A stretch of DNA of 6,725 nucleotides from an uncultured Collinsella sp. (GTDB taxonomy: Bacteria; Actinomycetota; Coriobacteriia; Coriobacteriales; Coriobacteriaceae): assembly GCA_900551305.1 (NCBI GenBank), contig URVK01000086.1, positions 1 to 6,725 of the forward strand, written 5' to 3'. The notes beneath the pieces were generated by a model, which was given only the letters and a program-made list of their open reading frames with translations, ran no database searches and was not told the origin of the DNA. The first letter of the stretch is position 1. Each line of letters begins with the position of its first letter. Positions 1-4,792 of the stretch are shown here, in pieces. A program made the translations under genes and the position numbers.

Positions 1-1156
1 GATCGTCATCGTCCAGGATGATCGGCACGATCGGCAGGTCGTACTTACGGGCAAACTCAAAGTCGCGCTGGTCGCCACAGGGAACGGCCATGACGGCGCC
101 GGTGCCGTAGTCGGCAACGACATAATCGGCAACCCACACGGGGACCTTCTCGCCGTTGACGGGGTTTACCACATAGCGGCCCGTGAAGGCACCGTGCTTC
201 TCGAGGGTGCCCTGGGCACGCTCGACGGCAGAGATATGCTTGGAGTCCTCAACGATCTTGGTGACGGCCTCCTCGTACTCCGTGCCCTCGACGAGCTCGT
301 GCAGGCCGGCGTACTCGGGAGCCAGGACAAAGAAGGAGACGCCAAAAAGGGTATCGGCACGCGTGGTGAAGACGGTGATCTTGCCCTCATCGCCCTCGAT
401 GGGCTCGCCATCCTGGTCGCACAGGGTAAAGTCGACCTCGGCGCCCTCGGAGCGACCGATCCAGTTGGCCTGCATCTGCTTGACGCGCTCGGGCCAGCCG
501 GGGAGCTTCTCCAGGTCGTCGAGCAGCTCCTGGGAGTACTCGGTGATCTTGAAGTACCACTGCTCAAGGTCGCGCTTCTCGGGCTCGGTGCCGCAGCGCC
601 AGCACTTACCCTCGGTGACCTGCTCGTTGGCCAGAACGGTCTTGCAGTTAGGACACCAGTTGACCGGGTTCTTCTTGCGGTAGACCAGGCCCTTTTCCCA
701 CAGCTTCTCAAAGATCCACTGACCCCAGCGGTAATAGTCGGGGCTGCAGGTCTTGACCATGCGATCCAGATCGTAGGAGAAGCCCATGCGCTTCATCGTG
801 GCGAGCGCCTGGTCCATGTTCTTATACGTCCAGGCGGCAGCCTGCGTGTTGTGCTTGATGGCGGCGTTCTCGGCGGGCAGGCCAAAGGCGTCAAAGCCGA
901 TGGGATGCAACACGTCGTAGCCGCGCATGCGGGCCTGACGGGCCATGGCATCGCCGATGGTATAGTTGCGCGCGTGGCCCATGTGCAGGTCGCCCGACGG
1001 ATACGGGAACATCTCGAGCACGTACTTCTTGGGCTTGCTGTCGTCGGTGTCGACGGCAAAGAGGTTGGAATCCTCCCAGGCCTTCATCCACCGGGACTCA
1101 ATGGCCTGCGCGTCGTAGGCAGGGATCTCGTCCTTATGATCTGTGCAATCGCACAT
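1..1156 (-). CDS. leuS: Leucyl-tRNA synthetase, N-terminal part (partial at the left edge)
   Basis: This class Ia synthetase charges tRNA-Leu with leucine in the cytoplasm, using ATP. The visible 385 codons start at ATG 1156, with AAAGGAG seven bases upstream. The Rossmann catalytic domain carries the ATP-binding HMGH motif at residues 58-61, inside GDLHMGHARNYTIGDAM. A Zn-binding insertion with WCPNC and CWRCG follows (Cys168, 171, 185, 188). Next comes the start of the CP1 editing domain, with TTRADTLFG (264-272) and GTGAVMAVP (351-359). The editing loop reads PCGDQRD where many bacteria have P-A/G-H-D-x-R-D. The key Asp (362), which in LeuRS contacts the amino group of mischarged amino acids, is kept. 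The KMSKS loop, the anticodon-binding domain and the C-terminal domain lie beyond the edge; the full family length is about 800-900 residues. The leader is an unusually long hairpin (1172-1303). No frameshift is visible. Confidence 0.97.
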   Translation of the reverse strand, partial: MCDCTDHKDEIPAYDAQAIESRWMKAWEDSNLFAVDTDDSKPKKYVLEMFPYPSGDLHMGHARNYTIGDAMARQARMRGYDVLHPIGFDAFGLPAENAAIKHNTQAAAWTYKNMDQALATMKRMGFSYDLDRMVKTCSPDYYRWGQWIFEKLWEKGLVYRKKNPVNWCPNCKTVLANEQVTEGKCWRCGTEPEKRDLEQWYFKITEYSQELLDDLEKLPGWPERVKQMQANWIGRSEGAEVDFTLCDQDGEPIEGDEGKITVFTTRADTLFGVSFFVLAPEYAGLHELVEGTEYEEAVTKIVEDSKHISAVERAQGTLEKHGAFTGRYVVNPVNGEKVPVWVADYVVADYGTGAVMAVPCGDQRDFEFARKYDLPIVPIILDDDD

Positions 1157-1171
1157 ATCAGCTCCTTTAAT

Positions 1172-1303
1172 CTTAGCTGGGGTCGGTCGGCTTGGCTTTA
1201 TTCGCTACTGCGGACAGTCCTGCGCAAGACGAAGAGCACATTAAGTGCTCTTCTTTGCGTGCGGAACTTGTAGCGAACAAAGCCAAGCCGACCGACCCTA
1301 AGG
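1172..1303. repeat. Long imperfect inverted repeat (extended hairpin) in the leuS leader
   Basis: Positions 1180-1208 and 1270-1298 are reverse complements at 28 of 29 positions; the only mismatch is 1200 against 1278. CTTAG at 1172-1176 and CTAAG at 1298-1303 could extend the stem past a bulge. The arms enclose a second imperfect stem that ends in a perfect 9-bp hairpin, GAAGAGCAC (1231-1239) with GTGCTCTTC (1245-1253) and loop ATTAA. The whole 130 bases can fold into one rod. Neither strand has a T-run after it, so it is not a standard terminator. On the minus strand it ends about five bases before the leuS Shine-Dalgarno site. It could be a MITE/REP-like interspersed element or an mRNA leader structure. 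The sequence alone does not decide. Confidence 0.85.
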
Positions 1304-1315
1304 TTAACTTGACTG

Positions 1316-1324
1316 ATGATAGCA
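1316..1324 (-). promoter_or_regulatory. Candidate extended -10 promoter element for leuS
   Basis: Read on the minus strand, the nine bases are TGCTATCAT, an extended -10 motif (TGn plus five of six matches to TATAAT). No convincing -35 lies 17 bases upstream, because that position falls inside the 1334-1366 hairpin stem. Transcription would start near 1309, just after the terminator-like hairpin, giving a leader of about 150 bases made almost entirely of the 1172-1303 hairpin. This is inferred from position and consensus only. Confidence 0.3.
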
Positions 1325-1366
1325 AATACAACAAGCGAGATGCCTGCGACTTGCGGGCATCTCGCT
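1322..1366 (-). terminator. Intrinsic terminator-like hairpin between guaB and leuS
   Basis: AGCGAGATGCC from 1334 pairs with the bases ending at 1366, giving a stem of about 14 bp (1334-1347 with 1353-1366, one G-T wobble) and a five-base loop. On the minus strand the stem is followed by TGTTGTATTTG, a T-rich but not pure U-run, as expected for termination of guaB transcripts. On the plus strand TTTATCT follows, so it may work in both directions, though no plus-strand gene precedes it. Confidence 0.7.
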
Positions 1367-1411
1367 TTATCTAAATAACGTGGTTGTGAATCAACCGCTA
1401 ATTGTTACCCG

Positions 1412-1518
1412 CCCAAGCATGGTCGGGTTTTCCAAGTGCCGCAGATTGCCGTGAAAGAGGAGCGACGCGTACTTTGGTACGCGAGCGACGGTTTGAACGG
1501 CAAGGTGCGGTGCTTGGG
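1412..1518. repeat. Long imperfect palindrome immediately downstream of guaB
   Basis: One symmetric register (paired coordinates sum to 2949) unites four helices: CCAAG 1432-1436 with 1513-1517, CCGCA 1439-1443 with 1506-1510, TTGCCGT 1446-1452 with 1497-1503, and CGCGTAC 1466-1472 with 1477-1483 around loop TTTG. Short internal loops separate them. The left side also holds a competing copy, CCCAAGCA 1412-1419, perfectly complementary to 1511-1518, so the outer helix has two possible partners. GAGCGACG occurs as a direct repeat at 1460-1467 and 1483-1490, around the apical stem. The element starts nine bases after the guaB stop. It may be an interspersed palindromic (REP/MITE-like) unit or a 3'-UTR stabiliser; there is no strong U-run. 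Confidence 0.8.
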
Positions 1519-1526
1519 AAAGCCGC

Positions 1527-3032
1527 TTAGCGGTAGCTGACGCTTTGCTGGGAGTCCTTCACGACTACATCGTGGGCGCCGCCTTCGACGATGGAGGTGG
1601 AGCTGACCAGGGTCAGGCGTGCCTTTTCCTGGAGCTCGGGGATCGAGAGGGCGCCGCAGTTGCACATCGTTGACTTGACCTTGTAGAGCGTACCGCCCAC
1701 GCCGTCCTTAAGGGAACCGGCGTACGGGACGTAGGAGTCGACGCCCTCGACGAAGCTGAGCTTCGCGGCGCCGCCCAGGTCGTAGCGCTGCCAGTTGCGG
1801 GCACGCGCAGAACCCTCGCCCCAGTACTCCTTCATGTACTGGCCGTTGACGTTGACGCGCTCGGTCGGGCTCTCGTCAAAGCGGGCGAAATAGCGGCCCA
1901 GCATCATAAAGTCGGCACCCATGGCAAGGGCGAGCGTCATGTGGTAGTCGTAGACGATACCGCCGTCAGAGCACACGGGCACGAAGACCATCGAGTCCTC
2001 GTAGTACTCGTCACGGGCGCGGCAGACGTCGATCAGCGCGGTAGCCTGGCCACGGCCGATGCCCTTGGTCTCACGGGTGATGCAGATGGAGCCGCCGCCG
2101 ATACCGACCTTGATGAAGTCGGCACCGCAGTCGGCCAGGAAGCGGAAGCCCTCGGCGTCGACGACGTTGCCGGCACCGACCTTGACGTCCTCGCCGTAGT
2201 TGGCGCGAATCCACTCGATGGTGCGCTTCTGCCACTCGCTGAAGCCCTCGGAGGAGTCGATGCACAGGACATCGGCGCCGGCCTCGATGAGCAGCGGCAC
2301 GCGCTCGGCATAGTCGCGGGTGTTGATACCGGCGCCGACCATGTAGCGCTTGTCGTTATCGAGCAGCTCGTTGGGGTTGGTCTTGTGGCTGTCGTAGTCC
2401 TTGCGGAAGACGATGCCCATGAGGTGATCGTTGTCGTCGACGATGGGCAGGGCGTTGAGCTTGTTGTCCCAGATGACGTCGTTGGCAACCTTGAGGCTGA
2501 TGTTCTTGTCGCCCACGATGAGCTGCTCACGCGGGGTCATGAACTCGGAGACCTTCGTCTGGTGGTCATCGCGACTGGGGCGATAGTCACGGCTGGTGAC
2601 GATGCCCAGGAGCTTACCCTTGGGAGTGCCGTCGTCGGTAACCGGCATGGTGGAGTGACCGGTCTTCTCCTTGAGCTCAATGACCTGCTCCATGGTCATG
2701 TCGGGGGTCAGCGTGGAATCGGACTGAACGAAACCGGCCTTGTGATCCTTGACGGCCTTGACCATAGCGGCCTCGGACTCGGCGCTCTGGGAACCGTAAA
2801 TGAAGGACAGGCCACCCTCGGTAGCGAGCGCGACACCCATATCGACGCCCGACTGCATGATGGCGGAAACCATGGGGATGTTCAGGGTGATTGCCGGCTT
2901 CTCACCGCGCTTAAAGCGGGTTAGCGGCGTCTTAAGAGAGACGTTGTTGGGGATGCACTGCGAGGACGAGTAACCAGGGACCAGCAGATACTCCGAAAAC
3001 GTGTGGGACTCACCGGGAAAGAACGTAGCCAT
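1527..3032 (-). CDS. guaB: IMP dehydrogenase with CBS pair, Tritrichomonas foetus-like type
   Basis: The enzyme oxidises IMP to XMP with NAD+, the committed step of GMP synthesis, in the cytoplasm. The product is 501 residues, normal for the family. It starts at ATG 3032 behind AAAAAGGAG. A TIM barrel is interrupted by a CBS (Bateman) pair at about residues 102-216. The catalytic loop is [19 protein letters not shown] with nucleophile Cys317; most bacterial GuaB proteins have GPGSICTTR there. Asp259 (CIDSS) and Asp356 (CSDGG) fit the IMP-contacting positions. The mobile flap carries Arg416-Tyr417 (NWQRYD), the Arg acting as base in this family. Lys308 and Glu429 match T. foetus Lys310 and Glu431, linked to mycophenolic acid insensitivity. 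From memory, the second half ([32 protein letters not shown]) follows the T. foetus enzyme closely. It appears monocistronic, with hairpins downstream and its own promoter region upstream. Confidence 0.95.
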   Translation of the reverse strand: MATFFPGESHTFSEYLLVPGYSSSQCIPNNVSLKTPLTRFKRGEKPAITLNIPMVSAIMQSGVDMGVALATEGGLSFIYGSQSAESEAAMVKAVKDHKAGFVQSDSTLTPDMTMEQVIELKEKTGHSTMPVTDDGTPKGKLLGIVTSRDYRPSRDDHQTKVSEFMTPREQLIVGDKNISLKVANDVIWDNKLNALPIVDDNDHLMGIVFRKDYDSHKTNPNELLDNDKRYMVGAGINTRDYAERVPLLIEAGADVLCIDSSEGFSEWQKRTIEWIRANYGEDVKVGAGNVVDAEGFRFLADCGADFIKVGIGGGSICITRETKGIGRGQATALIDVCRARDEYYEDSMVFVPVCSDGGIVYDYHMTLALAMGADFMMLGRYFARFDESPTERVNVNGQYMKEYWGEGSARARNWQRYDLGGAAKLSFVEGVDSYVPYAGSLKDGVGGTLYKVKSTMCNCGALSIPELQEKARLTLVSSTSIVEGGAHDVVVKDSQQSVSYR

Positions 3033-3090
3033 GTTTCTCCTTTTTCCATGCGACCGGTCGGCTGCAGGCCTCGTAGGACCCAGCCCAACC

Positions 3091-3102
3091 TTGGGCGCCC
3101 AA
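3091..3102. promoter_or_regulatory. Perfect 12-bp palindrome in the guaB/regulator divergent region, possible operator
   Basis: TTGGGCGCCCAA is a perfect dyad. It is interleaved with GCCCAA-CC-TTGGGC (3083-3096) and CCCA-ATAC-TGGG (3099-3109). A further dyad, CGACCGGTCG, lies at 3051-3060. The 12-mer would sit a few bases downstream of the predicted guaB start (about 3105), where a bound repressor or an RNA hairpin could act. Operator function is inferred from symmetry and position only. Confidence 0.35.
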
Positions 3103-3111
3103 TACTGGGGA

Positions 3112-3140
3112 AGTATCTTAACGCACTTTGACTGCTACAA
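3112..3140 (-). promoter_or_regulatory. Candidate guaB promoter
   Basis: On the minus strand TTGTAG (3140-3135) and GATACT (3117-3112) are separated by 17 bases, with three of six and four of six matches to the -35 and -10 consensus. The predicted start is near 3105, giving a leader of about 70 bases before the guaB ATG. The -35 block overlaps the -10 of the opposing plus-strand promoter. The match is weak, so confidence is low. Confidence 0.35.
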
Positions 3141-3141
3141 T
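3133..3141 (+). promoter_or_regulatory. Candidate extended -10 promoter for the winged-helix gene
   Basis: TGCTACAAT is an extended -10 (TGn plus five of six of TATAAT). No good -35 is present 17 bases upstream, which extended -10 promoters tolerate. Transcription would begin near 3148, about 78 bases before the ATG at 3226. Confidence 0.45.
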
Positions 3142-3225
3142 GCATGATTTAAGAAGAGCACACGAGGGTTTGACGCATGCTTTGCGTTTGCCCAGCAAAC
3201 ACTTTAGCGGGGAGACGTGGAGCGT

Positions 3226-3570
3226 ATGAAGTACAAGACGACGGCAAAGTTGGTCATTCAAGCGTGCGACAAGGATTTGCCGGGCGTGTTCGGCCACGGC
3301 TGCGTCTTGCTGCTGCAGGGTATTGCCCGCGAGCACTCGCTCAACCGCGCCGCCAAGAGCATGGGCATGGCGTATTCCAAGGCCTGGCGCATCGTGAACG
3401 AGGCCGAAGGTCAGCTGGGCTGCAAGCTCATCGAGCGCGACGGCGCCCGCGGATCCACCCTCACCCCAGCCGGAGAGCGAGCCATAGCGGTCTACGAAGA
3501 GCTGCAGGCCGACATCAACAACGTCATTGCCACCAAAGCCGACGCCCTCATCGCCAGCATCAAAGAGTAG
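3226..3570 (+). CDS. Small ModE-like winged helix-turn-helix regulator
   Basis: This is a 114-residue DNA-binding protein made almost wholly of one winged helix. The helix-turn-helix spans about residues 38-65 (SLNRAAKSMGMAYSKAWRIV), and the wing spans 66-84 (LIERDGARGSTLTPAGE). The AAKSMGMAYSKAW core and the RGSTLTPAG wing match the N-terminal domain of the molybdate regulator ModE, also related to the LysR winged helix. The molybdate-binding MOP domains are absent, so whether it senses anything is unknown. A short helical tail (about 85-114) could dimerise it. I chose ATG 3226, with GGGGAG 11 bases upstream; an in-frame GTG at 3217 would add three residues but sits too close to that site. 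It diverges from guaB and shares its promoter region, so guaB or its own gene are plausible but unproven targets. Confidence 0.85.
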   Translation: MKYKTTAKLVIQACDKDLPGVFGHGCVLLLQGIAREHSLNRAAKSMGMAYSKAWRIVNEAEGQLGCKLIERDGARGSTLTPAGERAIAVYEELQADINNVIATKADALIASIKE

Positions 3571-3610
3571 CTCATTTGGGACGGGGCCTTATAGCCACAC
3601 AACCCATTCT

Positions 3611-3685
3611 CATAAGTTGCGGTGAAATAGGGACTGTTTATGCGGTTAAAGCCGTAAATCAATCCCTATTTCACCGCAACTTATG
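3611..3685. repeat. Perfect 23-bp inverted repeat between convergent genes
   Basis: Positions 3611-3633 and 3663-3685 are exact reverse complements over 23 bp. The 29-base centre can pair further (TTTA 3637-3640 with TAAA 3655-3658, then GG with CC around a TTAAAG loop), giving a 75-base hairpin. It lies between the convergent winged-helix gene (ends 3570) and the PLP-fold gene (ends 3704). No U-run follows on either strand, so it is not a canonical terminator, though it could still act as a bidirectional one. Arm perfection suggests a recently inserted or conserved MITE/REP-like unit. It has no coding capacity, and I saw no clear target-site duplication. Confidence 0.88.
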
Positions 3686-3703
3686 GAGTCGAGGATGATT
3701 TAG

Positions 3704-4714
3704 CTAGTTGCGGAGGGCATTATCTAGGGTGGCGGCCACGATCAAGGGGTCGTCGGTGCCGGCGAAGAGACGGATGGCGCTCCCCTGCTTGCCGCGTGGA
3801 GCCGAAAGGCGCGTCGTTGCGCCGCCGGCGGACGATGTGCGAAACTCCCCCGGCAAAGCATCGAACAGCTCACCCGCGCTAAGCTCGATAAGGTCAAATT
3901 CAACTGCCGGACCAAAGCCGTGCTCGAGGATTCCCGTTGCAACCGCATGGTCGGGATGCGAGCTCAGACCGGGATAGCGCACGTCACGCACCATCTCATT
4001 CGCAGCCAAGTACTCGGCCAGCGCACGGGCGCGGTCGAAGTGTGCCTGCATGCGGGCATCGAGCGAGTTCAGCCCGCGCTCAAGCACGTCGGCCTCGTCA
4101 GCAGGCATATCAAGCTTAGCCAAGCCACAGCCCTCGAGCAGGGCATGCGCGCACTCGGCAGCGGCATCCACACGATGGCGCTTGAGCTGCGAGCGCGCCA
4201 CCGAAGCGGCAACGAGCTTGCGCGGAGACCTACCGGCGCACACGCGATCGAGCGCCTCGAGCGACAGCGCAGCACCCAGCCGCAGCGGATCGCACCCAAA
4301 AGCCGACGCCAAGGTGTTATCCACCACAAGCAGTGCGCGGGCCTCACGCGCCGCGCGGCCCAGAGCGCGCAGATCGGGCACGCGCAGACCAAACCCGCCG
4401 ATGGAGTTGACGAACCACCACAGGTGCGGACTCTCGGCATCAAACGAAGCATCAAAGCCCTTGGACGCGGTAGCAAACGCATCGGCAGACGGCGAGCCCA
4501 CCAGCGCGACATCGCAGCCATCAAAGCCGCTCGCAAACGCATCGGCAAAGTCGTCCGCAAAGGCAACCAGACGATCGCCGGGACACACAATCCCCAGCTG
4601 CGACAGCGCTGCTGGCACATGCGAGGCCGCAAGCAACCGCGCCTCACGCGCGCCGGCTCTCAAAGCCCAAGCCTCTTCTAGCTGTTGCACGTCCACGCGG
4701 CACCGTCCCTTCAT
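3704..4714 (-). CDS. Cys/Met-metabolism PLP-fold protein, apparent pseudoenzyme (catalytic Lys replaced by Arg)
   Basis: This 336-residue protein matches the trans-sulfuration family (cystathionine gamma-synthase/lyase, methionine gamma-lyase), usually about 380-400 residues with an N-terminal arm missing here. Family hallmarks remain: VVDNT (130-134), whose Asp132 would contact the PLP ring nitrogen; VRDVRYPGLSSHPDHAVA (242-259); and IRLFAGTDDP (314-323), whose Arg315 aligns with the substrate-carboxylate Arg. However, GAALSLEALDRVCAGR (147-162) aligns without gaps to the family pattern GADIVVHSATKYLGGH, putting Arg157 where the Schiff-base Lys should be. The phosphate loop SGMAA is also replaced (around SHVPAA, 31-36). 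The frame is intact over 1 kb, so it is probably an expressed protein with altered function, possibly non-catalytic. The start is uncertain: ATG 4714 directly follows a terminator U-run and lacks a Shine-Dalgarno site, whereas GTG 4696 has AAGGGA nine bases upstream. Confidence 0.8.
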   Translation of the reverse strand: MKGRCRVDVQQLEEAWALRAGAREARLLAASHVPAALSQLGIVCPGDRLVAFADDFADAFASGFDGCDVALVGSPSADAFATASKGFDASFDAESPHLWWFVNSIGGFGLRVPDLRALGRAAREARALLVVDNTLASAFGCDPLRLGAALSLEALDRVCAGRSPRKLVAASVARSQLKRHRVDAAAECAHALLEGCGLAKLDMPADEADVLERGLNSLDARMQAHFDRARALAEYLAANEMVRDVRYPGLSSHPDHAVATGILEHGFGPAVEFDLIELSAGELFDALPGEFRTSSAGGATTRLSAPRGKQGSAIRLFAGTDDPLIVAATLDNALRN

Positions 4715-4718
4715 AAGC

Positions 4719-4754
4719 AAAAACCCACGATGCGGATGTTTCCCGCATCGTGGG
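4719..4754 (-). terminator. Strong intrinsic terminator after the sucrose hydrolase gene
   Basis: CCCACGATGCGG (4724-4735) pairs perfectly with CCGCATCGTGGG (4743-4754), a 12-bp GC-rich stem with a seven-base loop. On the minus strand TTTTT (4723-4719) follows directly. It lies 38 bases past the hydrolase stop codon (TAG, 4795-4793). The U-run ends four bases before the ATG (4714) of the next minus-strand gene. Confidence 0.92.
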
Positions 4755-4764
4755 CAACGGCTGC

Positions 4765-4770
4765 AGTATA
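4765..4770 (-). promoter_or_regulatory. Weak candidate -10 element ahead of the PLP-fold gene
   Basis: The minus strand reads TATACT, five of six matches to TATAAT, in the gap between the hydrolase stop and the terminator. No good -35 is seen. A transcript starting near 4758 would meet the 4719-4754 hairpin at once, so this promoter would give mainly a terminated RNA of about 40 bases unless there is read-through. Confidence 0.2.
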
Positions 4771-4792
4771 GCGCCGATATGCGACGAATCGC

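Noticed and set aside
194..1273. A 359-codon open frame on the plus strand opposite leuS
   Set aside because: It mirrors the leuS codons and then runs into the 1172-1303 palindrome. No Shine-Dalgarno site or protein motif supports it.
1172..1303. Reading the leuS-leader hairpin as an intrinsic terminator
   Set aside because: Neither strand has a U-run after the stem, and the 1334-1366 hairpin is a better terminator candidate for guaB.
1157..1330. T-box riboswitch in the leuS leader
   Set aside because: No AGGGTGGNACCGCG-like T-box sequence or terminator/antiterminator pair is present on the minus strand; the leader is one long hairpin.
1192..1374. A 60-codon plus-strand frame in the guaB-leuS gap
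   Set aside because: It lies across the inverted repeat and the terminator hairpin, has no ribosome-binding site and resembles no known protein.
1941..2924. A 327-codon open frame on the plus strand opposite guaB
   Set aside because: It is an antisense shadow dominated by Val, Asp, Gly and Ala, with no family resemblance. The minus-strand IMPDH is unambiguous.
3177..3698. A 173-codon plus-strand frame overlapping the winged-helix gene
   Set aside because: It is out of frame with the recognisable helix-turn-helix, rich in Arg and Ala, and ends inside the 3611-3685 inverted repeat.
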